From positions 347,650,799 to 347,714,798 of the forward strand of contig NC_135497.1 of assembly GCF_052857255.1 (NCBI RefSeq): a stretch of DNA of 64,000 nucleotides, written 5' to 3'. Made by a program: the position numbers and the translations under genes. Of the stretch, positions 22,013-35,200 are shown piece by piece. This DNA is from Amblyomma americanum. Lineage: Eukaryota > Arthropoda > Arachnida > Ixodida > Ixodidae. The notes under the pieces were generated by a model. It saw only the letters and a list, made by a program, of their open reading frames with translations. It was not told the origin of the DNA and ran no database searches. The first letter of the stretch is position 1. Each line of letters begins with the position of its first letter.

Positions 22013-25000
22013 TTCGTCGAGTTGTAAAATCGATGCTCGTTAATCTTGCTAGTTTCGATCTAAAACGATGTATCCCGTTGTTTTGAGCCGGAATACAAGT
22101 TTTCGTGCAGTTCTGAGAGAAAAAGTTTGCACCTTTCTCTCGTCTACACTTCGACGACTTGTAAAATCGATGCTCGTGAATCTTGATAGTTTCGCTCTAA
22201 AACAATGTATCCCGTTGTTTTGAGCCGGAATACAAGTTTTCGCGCAGTTCTGAGAGAAAACGTTTACACCTATCTCTCGTCTACTCTTCGACGACTTGTA
22301 AAATCGATGCTCGTTAATTGTGCTAGTTTCGATCTAAAACGATGTATCCCGTTCTTTTGAGCCGGAATACAAGTTTTCGCGCAGTTCTGAGAGAAAAAGT
22401 TTACACCTTTCTCTCGTCTACTCTTCGTCGACTTGTAAAATCGATGCTCGTTAATCTTGCTAATTTCGAACTAAAACGATGTATCCCGTTGTTTTGAGCC
22501 GGAATACAAGTTTTCGCGCAGTTCTGAGAGAAAAATTTACACCTTTCTCTCGTCTACTCTTCGTCGACTTGTAAAATCGATGCTCGTTAATCTTGCTAGT
22601 TTCGATCTAAAACGATGTATCCCGTTGTTTTGAGCCGGAATACAAGTTTTCGCGCAGTTCTGAGAGAAAAAGTTTACACCTTTCTCTCGTCTACTCTTCG
22701 ACAACTTGTGAAATCGATGCTTGTGAATCTTGCTAGTTTCGATCTAAAACGATGTATCCCGTTGTTTTGAGCCGGAATACAAGTTTTCGCGCAGTTCTGA
22801 GAGAAAAAGTTTACACCTTTCTCTCGTCTACTCGTCGACGACTTGTAAAATCGATGCTCGTTAATCTTGCTAGTTTCGATCTAAAACGATGTATTCCATT
22901 GTTTTGAGCCGGAATACAAGTTTTCGAGCAGTTCTGAGAGGAAAATTTACACCTTTCTCTCGTCTACTCTGCGACGACTTGTAAAATCGATGCTCGTGAA
23001 TCTTGCTAGTTTCAATCTAAAACGATGTATCCCAGTGTTTTGAGCCGGAATACAAGTTTTCGCGCAGTACTGAGAGAAAAAGTTTACACCTTTCTCTCGT
23101 CTACTTTTCGACGACTTGTAAAATCGATGCTCGTGAATCTTGATAGTTTCGCTCTAAAACAATGTATCCCGTTGTTTTGAGCCCGAATACGAGTTTTCGC
23201 GCAGTTCTGAGAGAAAACGTTTACACCTTTCTCTCGTCTACTCTTCGACGACTTGTAAAATCGATGCTCGTGAATCTTGATAGTTTCGCTCTAAAACAAT
23301 GTATCCCGTTGTTTCGAGCCGGAATACAAGTCTTCACGCAGTTCTGAGAGAAAAAGTTTACACCTTTCTCTCGTCTACTCTTCGTCAACTTGTAAAATCG
23401 ATGCTCGTGAATCTTGCTAGTTTCGATCTAAAACGATGTATTCCGTTGTTTTGAGCCGGAATACAAGTTTTCGCGCAGTTCTGAGAGAAAAATTTACACC
23501 TTTCTCTCGTCTACTCTTCGTCGACTTGTAAAATCGATGCTCGTTAATCTTGCTAGTTTCGATCTAAAACGATGTATCCCGTTGTTTTGAGCCGGAATAC
23601 AAGTTTTCGCGCAGTTCTGAGAGAAAAAGTTTACACCTTTTTCTCGTCTACTCTTCGACGACTTGCAAAATCGATGCTCGTGAATCTTGCTAGTTTCGAT
23701 CTAAAACGATGTATTCCGTTGTTTTGAGCCGGAATACAAGTTTTTGCGCAGTTCTGAGAGAAAAATTTACACCTTTCTCTCGTCTACTCTTCGTCGAGTT
23801 GTAAAATCGATGCTCGTTAATCTTGCTAGTTTCGATCTAAAACGATGTATCCCGTTGTTTTGAGCCGGAATACAAGTTTTCGTGCAGTTCTGAGAGAAAA
23901 AGTTTGCACCTTTCTCTCGTCTACACTTCGACGACTTGTAAAATCGATGCTCGTGAATCTTGATAGTTTCGCTCTAAAACAATGTATCCCGTTGTTTTGA
24001 GCCGGAATACAAGTTTTCGCGCAGTTCTGAGAGAAAACGTTTACACCTATCTCTCGTCTACTCTTCGACGACTTGTAAAATCGATGCTCGTTAATTGTGC
24101 TAGTTTCGATCTAAAACGATGTATCCCGTTCTTTTGAGCCGGAATACAAGTTTTCGCGCAGTTCTGAGAGAAAAAGTTTACACCTTTCTCTCGTCTACTC
24201 TTCGTCGACTTGTAAAATCGATGCTCGTTAATCTTGCTAATTTCGAACTAAAACGATGTATCCCGTTGTTTTGAGCCGGAATACAAGTTTTCGCGCAGTT
24301 CTGAGAGAAAAATTTACACCTTTCTCTCGTCTACTCTTCGTCGACTTGTAAAATCGATGCTCGTTAATCTTGCTAGTTTCGATCTAAAACGATGTATCCC
24401 GTTGTTTTGAGCCGGAATACAAGTTTTCGCGCAGTTCTGAGAGAAAAAGTTTACACCTTTCTCTCGTCTACTCTTCGACAACTTGTGAAATCGATGCTTG
24501 TGAATCTTGCTAGTTTCGATCTAAAACGATGTATCCCGTTGTTTTGAGCCGGAATACAAGTTTTCGCGCAGTTCTGAGAGAAAAAGTTTACACCTTTCTC
24601 TCGTCTACTCGTCGACGACTTGTAAAATCGATGCTCGTTAATCTTGCTAGTTTCGATCTAAAACGATGTATTCCATTGTTTTGAGCCGGAATACAAGTTT
24701 TCGAGCAGTTCTGAGAGGAAAATTTATACCTTTCTCTCGTCTACTCTGCGACGACTTGTAAAATCGATGCTCGTGAATCTTGCTAGTTTCAATCTAAAAC
24801 GATGTATCCCAGTGTTTTGAGCCGGAATACAAGTTTTCGCGCAGTACTGAGAGAAAAAGTTTACACCTTTCTCTCGTCTACTTTTCGACGACTTGTAAAA
24901 TCGATGCTCGTGAATCTTGATAGTTTCGCTCTAAAACAATGTATCCCGTTGTTTTGAGCCCGAATACGAGTTTTCGCGCAGTTCTGAGAGAAAACGTTTA

Positions 25001-25656
25001 CACCTTTCTCTCGTCTACTCTTCGACGACTTGTAAAATCGATGCTCGTGAATCTTGATAGTTTCGCTCTAAAACAATGTATCCCGTTGTTTTGAGCCGGA
25101 ATACAAGTCTTCACGCAGTTCTGAGAGAAAAAGTTTACACCTTTCTCTCGTCTACTCTTCGTCAACTTGTAAAATCGATGCTCGTGAATCTTGCTAGTTT
25201 CGATCTAAAACGATGTATTCCGTTGTTTTGAGCCGGAATACAAGTTTTCGCGCAGTTCTGAGGGAAAAATTTACACCTTTCTCTCGTCTACTCTTCGTCG
25301 ACTTGTAAAATCGATGCTCGTTAATCTTGCTAGTTTCGATCTAAAACGATGTATCCCGTTGTTTTGAGCCGGAATACAAGTTTTCGCGCAGTTCTGAGAG
25401 AAAAAGTTTACACCTTTTTCTCGTCTACTCTTCGACGACTTGCAAAATCGATGCTCGTGAATCTTGCTAGTTTCGATCTAAAACGATGTATCCCGTTGTT
25501 TTGAGCCGGAATACAAGTTTTTGCGCAGTTCTGAGAGAAATATTTACACCTTTCTCTCGTCTACTCTTCGTCGAGTTGTAAAATCGATGCTCGTTAATCT
25601 TGCTAGTTTCGATCTAAAACGATGTATCCCGTTGTTTTGAGCCGGAATACAAGTTT
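22013..25656 (+). repeat. Tandem higher-order repeat, 13 monomers, period 1,777 bp
   Basis: TTCGTCGAG occurs at 22013 and 23790, TTCGTGCAG at 22102 and 23879, and CCCAGTG at 23031 and 24808, all 1,777 bp apart (13 x 137 minus 4). The block is a longer version of the 9-monomer repeat at 6.0-8.5 kb. Confidence 0.8.
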
Positions 25657-28600
25657 TCGCGCAGTTCTGAGAGAAAACGTTTACACCTATCTCTCGTCTA
25701 CTCTTGGACGACTTGTAAACTCGATGCTCATTAATTGTGCTAGTTTCGATCTAAAACGATGTATCCCGTTCTTTTGAGCCAGAATACAAGTTTTCGCGCA
25801 GTTCTGAGAGAAAAAGTTTACACCTTTCTCTCGTCTACTCTTCGTCGACTTGTAAAATCGATGCTCGTTAATCTTGCTAATTTCGATCTAAAACGATGTA
25901 TCCCGTTGTTTTGAGCCGGAATACAAGTCTCACGCAGTTCTGAGAGAAAACGTTTACACCTTTCTCTCGTCTACTCTTCGACAACTAGTAAAATCGATAC
26001 TTGTGAATCTTGCTAGTTTCGATCTAAAACGATGTATCCCGTTGTTTTGAGCCGGAATACAAATTTTTGCGCAGTTCTGAGAGAAAAAGTTTACACCTTT
26101 CTCTCGTTCTCTTCGACGACTTGTAAAATCGATGCTCGTGAATTTTGCTTGTTTCGATCTAAAGCGATGTATCTCAATTATTTGAGCCGGAATACAAGTT
26201 TTCGCGCAGTTCTGAGAGAAAAAGTTTACACCTTTCTCTCGTCTACTCTTCGACGACTTGAAAAATCGATGCTCGTTAATCTTGCTAGTTTCGATCTAAA
26301 ACGATGTATCCCGTTGTTTTGAGCCGGAATACAAGTTTTCGCGCAGTTCTGAGAGAAAAAGTTTACACCTTTCTCTCGTCTACACTTCGACGACTTGTAA
26401 AATCGATGCTCGTGAATCTTGATAGTTTCGCTCTAAAACAATGTATCCCGTTGTTTTGAGCCGGAATACAAGTTTTCGCGCAGTTCTGAGAGAAAACGTT
26501 TACACCTATCTCTCGTCTACTCTTCGACGACTTGTAAAATCGATGCTCGTTAATTGTGCTAGTTTCGATCTAAAACGATGTATCCCGTTCTTTTGAGCCG
26601 GAATACAAGTTTTCGCGCAGTTCTGAGAGAAAACGTTTACACCTTTCTCTCGTCTACTCTTCGTCGACTTGTAAAATCGATGCTCGTTAATCTTGCTAAT
26701 TTCGATCTAAAACGATGTATCCCGTTGTTTTGAGCCGGAATACAAGTCTTCACGCAGTTCTGAGAGAAAACGTTTACACCTTTCTCTCGTCTACTCTTCG
26801 ACAACTTGTAAAATCGATGCTTGTGAATCTTGCTAGTTTCGATCTAAAACGATGTATCCCGTTGTTTTGAGCCGGAATACAAATTTTTGCGCAGTTCTGA
26901 GAGAAAAAGTTTACACCTTTCTCTCGTTCTCTTCGACGACTTGTAAAATCGATGCTCGTGAATCTTGCTAGTTTCGATCTAAAGCGATGTATCTCAATTA
27001 TTTGAGCCGGAATACAAGTTTTCGCGCAGTTCTGAGCGAAAAAGTTTACACCTTTCTCTCGTCTACTCTTCGACGACTTGTTAAATCGATGCTCGTGAAT
27101 TTTGCTACTTTCGACCTAAAACAATGTATCCCGTTGTTTTGAGCCGGAATACAAGTTTTCGCGCAGTTCTGAGAGAAAAAGTTTACACCTTTCTCTCGTC
27201 TACTCTTCGACGACTTGTTAAATCGATGCTCGTGAATTTTGCTACTTTCGACCTAAAACAATGTATCCCGTTGTTTTGAGCCGGAATACAAGTTTTCGCG
27301 CAGTTCTGAGGGAAAAAGTTTACACCTTTCTCTCGTCTACTCTTCGACGACTTTTAAAATTGATGCTCGTGAATTTTGCTAGTTTCGATCTAAAACGATG
27401 TATCCCGTTGTTTTGAGCTGGAATACAAGTTTTCGCGCAGTTCTGAGAGAAAAAGTTTACACCTTTCTCTCGTCTACTCTTCGACGACTTGTTAAATCGA
27501 TGCTCGTGAATTTTGCTACTTTCGATCTAAAACGATGTATCCCGTTGTTTTGAGCCGGAATACTATTTTTTGCGCAGATCTGAGAGAAAAAGTTTACACC
27601 TTTCTCTCGTCTACTCTTCAACGACTTGTAAAATTGATGCTCGTGAATCTTGATAGTTTCGATCTAAAACGATATATCACGTTGTTTTGAGCCGGAATAC
27701 AAGTTTTCGCGCAGTTCTGAGAGAAAAATTTACACCTTTCTCTCGTCTACTCTTCGTCGACTTGTAAAATCGATGCTCGTTAATCTTGCTAGTTTCGATC
27801 TAAAACGATGTATCCCGTTGTTTTGAGCCGGAATACAAGTTTTCGCGCAGTTCTGAGAGAAAAAGTTTACACCTTTTTCTCGTCTACTCTTCGACGACTT
27901 GCAAAATCGATGCTCGTGAATCTTGCTAGTTTCGATCTAAAACGATGTATTCCGTTGTTTTGAGCCGGAATACAAGTTTTTGCGCAGTTCTGAGAGAAAT
28001 ATTTACACCTTTCTCTCGTCTACTCTTCGTCGAGTTGTAAAATCGATGCTCGTTAATCTTGCTAGTTTCGATCTAAAACGATGTATCCCGTTGTTTTGAG
28101 CCGGAATACAAGTTTTCGCGCAGTTCTGAGAGAAAACGTTTACACCTTTCTCTCGTCTACACTTCGACGACTTGTAAAATCGATGCTCGTGAATCTTGAT
28201 AGTTTCGCTCTAAAACAATGTATCCCGTTGTTTTGAGCCGGAGTACAAGTTTTCGCGCAGTTCTGAGAGAAAACGTTTACACCTATCTCTCGTCTACTCT
28301 TCGACGACTTGTAAACTCGATGCTCGTTAATTGTGCTAGTTTCGATCTAAAACGATGTATCCCGTTCTTTTGAGCCAGAATACAAGTTTTCGCGCAGTTC
28401 TGAGAGAAAAAGTTTACACCTTTCTCTCGTCTACTCTTCGTCGACTTGTAAAATCGATGCTCGTTAATCTTGCTAATTTCGATCTAAAACGATGTATCCC
28501 GTTGTTTTGAGCCGGAATACAAGTCTCACGCAGTTCTGAGAGAAAACGTTTACACCTTTCTCTCGTCTACTCTTCGACAACTAGTAAAATCGATACTTGT

Positions 28601-31240
28601 GAATCTTGCTAGTTTCGATCTAAAACGATGTATCCCGTTGTTTTGAGCCGGAATACAAATTTTTGCGCAGTTCTGAGAGAAAAAGTTTACACCTTTCTCT
28701 CGTTCTCTTCGACGACTTGTAAAATCGATGCTCGTGAATCTTGCTAGTTTCGATCTAAAGCGATGTATCTCAATTATTTGAGCCGGAATACAAGTTTTCG
28801 CGCAGTTCTGAGAGAAAACGTTTACACCTATCTCTCGTCTACTCTTCGACGACTTGTAAAATCGATGCTCGTTAATTGTGCTAGTTTCGATCTAAAACGA
28901 TGTATCCCGTTCTTTTGAGCCGGAATACAAGTTTTCGCGCAGTTCTGAGAGAAAAAGTTTACACCTTTCTCTCGTCTACTCTTCGTCGACTTGTAAAATC
29001 GATGCTCGTTAATCTTGCTAATTTCGATCTAAAACGATGTATCCCGTTGTTTTGAGCCGGAATACAAGTCTTCACGCAGTTCTGAGAGAAAACGTTTACA
29101 CCTTTCTCTCGTCTACTCTTCGACAACTTGTAAAATCGATGCTTGTGAATCTTGCTAGTTTCGATCTAAAACGATGTATTCCGTTGTTTTGAGCCGGAAT
29201 ACAAATTTTTGCGCAGTTCTGAGAGAAAAAGTTTACACCTTTCTCTCGTTCTCTTCGACGACTTGTAAAATCGATGCTCGTGAATCTTGCTAGTTTCGAT
29301 CTAAAGCGATGTATCTCAATTATTTGAGCCGGAATACAAGTTTTCGCGCAGTTCTGAGCGAAAAAGTTTACACCTTTCTCTCGTCTACTCTTCGACGACT
29401 TGTTAAATCGATGCTCGTGAATTTTGCTACTTTCGACCTAAAACAATGTATCCCGTTGTTTTGAGCCGGAATACAAGTTTTCGCGCAGTTCTGAGAGAAA
29501 AAGTTTACACCTTTCTCTCGTCTACTCTTCGACGACTTGTTAAATCGATGCTCGTGAATTTTGCTACTTTCGACCTAAAACAATGTATCCCGTTGTTTTG
29601 AGCCGGAATACAAGTTTTCGCGCAGTTCTGAGGGAAAAAGTTTACACCTTTCTCTCGTCTACTCTTCGACGACTTTTAAAATTGATGCTCGTGAATTTTG
29701 CTAGTTTCGATCTAAAACGATGTATCCCGTTGTTTTGAGCTGGAATACAAGTTTTCGCGCAGTTCTGAGAGAAAAAGTTTACACCTTTCTCTCGTCTACT
29801 CTTCGACGACTTGTTAAATCGATGCTCGTGAATTTTGCTACTTTCGATCTAAAACGATGTATCCAGTTGTTTTGAGCCGGAATACTATTTTTTGCGCAGA
29901 TCTGAGAGAAAAAGTTTACACCTTTCTCTCGTCTACTCTTCAACGACTTGTAAAATTGATGCTCGTGAATCTTGATAGTTTCGATCTAAAACGATATATC
30001 ACGTTGTTTTGAGCCGGAATACAAGTTTTCGCGCAGTTCTGAGAGAAAAAGTTTACACCTTTCTCTCGTCTACTCTTCGACGACTTGTAAAATCGATGCT
30101 CGTTAATCTTGCTAGTTTCGATCTAAAACGATGTATTCCGTTGTTTTGAGCCGGAATACAAATTTTCGCGCAGTTCTGAGAGAAAAATTTACACCTTTCT
30201 CTCGTCTACTCTGCGACGACTTGTAAAATCGATGCTCGTGAATCTTGCTAGTTTCAATCTAAAACGATGTATCCCGTTGTTTTGAACCGGAATACAATTT
30301 TTCGCGCAGTTCTGAGAGAAAAAGTTTACACCTTTCTCTCGTCTACACTTCGACGACTTGTAAAATCGATGATCGTGAATTTTGATAGTTTCGCTCTAAA
30401 ACAATTTACCCCGTTGTTTTGAGCCGGAATACGAGTTTTCGCGCAGTTCTGAGAGAAAAAGTTTACACCTTTCTCTCGTCTACTCTTCGACGACTTGTTA
30501 AATCGATGCTCGTGAATTTTGCGACTTTCGATCTAAAACGATGTATCCCGTTGTTTTGAGCCGGAATACAAGTTTTCGCGCAGTTCTGAGAGAAAAAGTT
30601 TACACCTTTCTCTCGTCTACTCTTCGTCAACTTGTAAAATCGATGCTCGTGAATCTTGCTAGTTTCGATCTAAAACGATGTATTCCGTTGTTTTGAGCCG
30701 GAATACAAGTTTTCGCGCAGTTCTGAGAGAAAAATTTACACCTTTCTCTCGTCTACTCTTCGTCGACTTGTAAAATCGATGCTCGTTAATCTTGCTAGTT
30801 TCGATCTAAAACGATGTATCCCGTTGTTTTGAGCCGGAATACAAGTTTTCGCGCAGTTCTGAGAGAAAAAGTTTACACCTTTCTCTCGTCTACACTTCGA
30901 CGACTTGTAAAATCGATGCTCGTGAATTTTGATAGTTTCGCTCTAAAACAATTTACCCCGTTGTTTTGAGCCGGAATACGAGTTTTCGCGCAGTTCTGAG
31001 AGAAAAAGTTTACACCTTTCTCTCGTCTACTCTTCGACGACTTGCAAAATCGATGCTCGTGAATCTTGCTAGTTTCGATCTAAAACGATGTATTCCGTTG
31101 TTTTGAGCCGGAATACAAGTTTTTGCGCAGTTCTGAGAGAAAAATTTACACCTTTCTCTCGTCTACTCTTCGTCGAGTTGTAAAATCGATGCTCGTTAAT
31201 CTTGCTAGTTTCGATCTAAAACGATGTATCCCTTTGTTTT
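25070..31240 (+). repeat. Large duplicated block, copy 1 (about 6.1 kb)
   Basis: This block matches about 32290-38190 at an offset of about 7,220 bp. Its part from about 25610 also matches about 10710-16340 at 14,900-14,902 bp. Markers include CTCTTGG (25701/32925), GATGATCG (15471/30371/37456) and the paired ACTATTTTTTGCG units. The differences in offset match visible small indels (see findings). Confidence 0.8.
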
Positions 31241-31785
31241 GAGCCGGAATACAAGTCTTCACGCAGTTCTGAGAGAAAACGTTTACACCTTTCTCTCGTC
31301 TACTCTTCGACAACTTGTAAAATCGATGCTTGTGAATCTTGCTAGTTTCGATCTAAAACGATGTATCCCGTTGTTTTGAGCCGGAATACAAATTTTTGCG
31401 CAGTTCTGAGAGAAAAAGTTTACACCTTTCTCTCGTTCTCTTCGACGACTTGTAAAATCGATGCTCGTGAATCTTGCTAGTTTCGATCTAAAGCGATGTA
31501 TCTCAATTATTTGAGCCGGAATACAAGTTTTCGCGCAGTTCTGAGCGAAAAAGTTTACACCTTTCTCTCGTCTACTCTTCGACGACTTGTTAAATCGATG
31601 CTCGTGAATTTTGCTACTTTCGACCTAAAACAATGTATCCCGTTGTTTTGAGCCGGAATACAAGTTTTCGCGCAGTTCTGAGAGAAAAAGTTTACACCTT
31701 TCTCTCGTCTACTCTTCGACGACTTGTTAAATCGATGCTCGTGAATTTTGCTACTTTCGACCTAAAACAATGTATCCCGTTGTTT

Positions 31786-31797
31786 TCGCGCAGTTCT
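31786..31797 (+). repeat. Truncated monomer: 19-bp deletion between GTTTT repeats
   Basis: Here GTTTT runs straight into CGCGCAG. The normal unit has 19 more bases, from GAGCCGG to the second GTTTT. The deletion is flanked by the GTTTT direct repeat, as expected for slippage. The resulting monomer is 118 bp and is the only one with this loss that I saw. Confidence 0.85.
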
Positions 31798-32289
31798 GAG
31801 GGAAAAAGTTTACACCTTTCTCTCGTCTACTCTTCGACGACTTTTAAAATTGATGCTCGTGAATTTTGCTAGTTTCGATCTAAAACGATGTATCCCGTTG
31901 TTTTGAGCTGGAATACAAGTTTTCGCGCAGTTCTGAGAGAAAAAGTTTACACCTTTCTCTCGTCTACTCTTCGACGACTTGTTAAATCGATGCTCGTGAA
32001 TTTTGCTACTTTCGATCTAAAACGATGTATCCCGTTGTTTTGAGCCGGAATACGAGTTTTCGCGCAGTTCTGAGAGAAAACGTTTACACCTATCTCTCGT
32101 CTACTCTTCGACGACTTGTAAAATCGATGCTCGTTAATTGTGCTAGTTTCGATCTAAAACGATGTATCCCGTTCTTTTGAGCCGGAATACAAGTTTTCGC
32201 GCAGTTCTGAGAGAAAAAGTTTACACCTTTCGCTCGTCTACTCTTCGTCGACTTGTAAAATCGATGCTCGTTAATCTTGCTAATTTCGA

Positions 32290-35200
32290 TCTAAAACGAT
32301 GTATCCCGTTGTTTTGAGCCGGAATACAAGTCTTCACGCAGTTCTGAGAGAAAAAGTTTACACCTTTCTCTCGTCTACTCTTCGTCAACTTGTAAAATCG
32401 ATGCTCGTGAATCTTGCTAGTTTCGATCTAAAACGATGTATTCCGTTTGTTTTGAGCCGGAATACAAGTTTTCGCGCAGTTCTGAGAGAAAAATTTACAC
32501 CTTTCTCTCGTCTACTCTTCGTCGACTTGTAAAATCGATGCTCGTTAATCTTGCTAGTTTCGATCTAAAACGATGTATCCCGTTGTTTTGAGCCGGAATA
32601 CAAGTTTTCGCGCAGTTCTGAGAGAAAAAGTTTACACCTTTTTCTCGTCTACTCTTCGACGACTTGCAAAATCGATGCTCGTGAATCTTGCTAGTTTCGA
32701 TCTAAAACGATGTATTCCGTTGTTTTGAGCCGGAATACAAGTTTTTGCGCAGTTCTGAGAGAAATATTTACACCTTTCTCTCGTCTACTCTTCGTCGAGT
32801 TGTAAAATCGATGCTCGTTAATCTTGCTAGTTTCGATCTAAAACGATGTATCCCGTTGTTTTGAGCCGGAATACAAGTTTTCGCGCAGTTCTGAGAGAAA
32901 ACGTTTACACCTATCTCTCGTCTACTCTTGGACGACTTGTAAACTCGATGCTCATTAATTGTGCTAGTTTCGATCTAAAACGATGTATCCCGTTCTTTTG
33001 AGCCAGAATACAAGTTTTCGCGCAGTTCTGAGAGAAAAAGTTTACACCTTTCTCTCGTCTACTCTTCGTCGACTTGTAAAATCGATGCTCGTTAATCTTG
33101 CTAATTTCGATCTAAAACGATGTATCCCGTTGTTTTGAGCCGGAATACAAGTCTCACGCAGTTCTGAGAGAAAACGTTTACACCTTTCTCTCGTCTACTC
33201 TTCGACAACTAGTAAAATCGATACTTGTGAATCTTGCTAGTTTCGATCTAAAACGATGTATCCCGTTGTTTTGAGCCGGAATACAAATTTTTGCGCAGTT
33301 CTGAGAGAAAAAGTTTACACCTTTCTCTCGTTCTCTTCGACGACTTGTAAAATCGATGCTCGTGAATCTTGCTAGTTTTGATCTAAAGCGATGTATCTCA
33401 ATTATTTGAGCCGGAATACAAGTTTTCGCGCAGTTCTGAGAGAAAAAGTTTACACCTTTCTCTCGTCTACTCTTCGACGACTTGAAAAATCGATGCTCGT
33501 TAATCTTGCTAGTTTCGATCTAAAACGATGTATCCCGTTGTTTTGAGCCGGAATACAAGTTTTCGCGCAGTTCTGAGAGAAAAAGTTTACACCTTTCTCT
33601 CGTCTACACTTCGACGACTTGTAAAATCGATGCTCGTGAATCTTGATAGTTTCGCTCTAAAACAATGTATCCCGTTGTTTTGAGCCGGAATACAAGTTTT
33701 CGCGCAGTTCTGAGAGAAAACGTTTACACCTATCTCTCGTCTACTCTTCGACGACTTGTAAAATCGATGCTCGTTAATTGTGCTAGTTTCGATCTAAAAC
33801 GATGTATCCCGTTCTTTTGAGCCGGAATACAAGTTTTCGCGCAGTTCTGAGAGAAAAAGTTTACACCTTTCTCTCGTCTACTCTTCGTCGACTTGTAAAA
33901 TCGATGCTCGTTAATCTTGCTAATTTCGATCTAAAACGATGTATCCCGTTGTTTTGAGCCGGAATACAAGTCTTCACGCAGTTCTGAGAGAAAACGTTTA
34001 CACCTTTCTCTCGTCTACTCTTCGACAACTTGTAAAATCGATGCTTGTGAATCTTGCTAGTTTCGATCTAAAACGATGTATCCCGTTGTTTTGAGCCGGA
34101 ATACAAATTTTTGCGCAGTTCTGAGAGAAAAAGTTTACACCTTTCTCTCGTTCTCTTCGACGACTTGTAAAATCGATGCTCGTGAATCTTGCTAGTTTCG
34201 ACCTAAAACAATGTATCCCGTTGTTTTGAGCCGGAATACAAGTTTTCGCGCAGTTCTGAGAGAAAAAGTTTACACCTTTCTCTCGTCTACTCTTCGACGA
34301 CTTGTTAAATCGATGCTCGTGAATTTTGCTACTTTCGACCTAAAACAATGTATCCCGTTGTTTTGAGCCGGAATACAAGTTTTCGCGCAGTTCTGAGGGA
34401 AAAAGTTTACACCTTTCTCTCGTCTACTCTTCGACGACTTTTAAAATTGATGCTCGTGAATTTTGCTAGTTTCGATCTAAAACGATGTATCCCGTTGTTT
34501 TGAGCTGGAATACAAGTTTTCGCGCAGTTCTGAGAGAAAAAGTTTACACCTTTCTCTCGTCTACTCTTCGACGACTTGTTAAATCGATGCTCGTGAATTT
34601 TGCTACTTTCGATCTAAAACGATGTATCCCGTTGTTTTGAGCCGGAATACTATTTTTTGCGCAGATCTGAGAGAAAAAGTTTACACCTTTCTCTCGTCTA
34701 CTCTTCAACGACTTGTAAAATTGATGCTCGTGAATCTTGATAGTTTCGATCTAAAACGATATATTACGTTGTTTTGAGCCGGAATACAAGTTTTCGCGCA
34801 GTTCTGAGAGAAAAATTTACACCTTTCTCTCGTCTACTCTTCGTCGACTTGTAAAATCGATGCTCGTTAATCTTGCTAGTTTCGATCTAAAACGATGTAT
34901 CCCGTTGTTTTGAGCCGGAATACAAGTTTTCGCGCAGTTCTGAGAGAAAATGTTTACACCTTTTTCTCGTCTACTCTTCGACGACTTGCAAAATCGATGC
35001 TCGTGAATCTTGCTAGTTTCGATCTAAAACGATGTATTCCGTTGTTTTGAGCCGGAATACAAGTTTTTGCGCAGTTCTGAGAGAAATATTTACACCTTTC
35101 TCTCGTCTACTCTTCGTCGAGTTGTAAAATCGATGCTCGTTAATCTTGCTAGTTTCGATCTAAAACGATGTATCCCGTTGTTTTGAGCCGGAATACAAGT

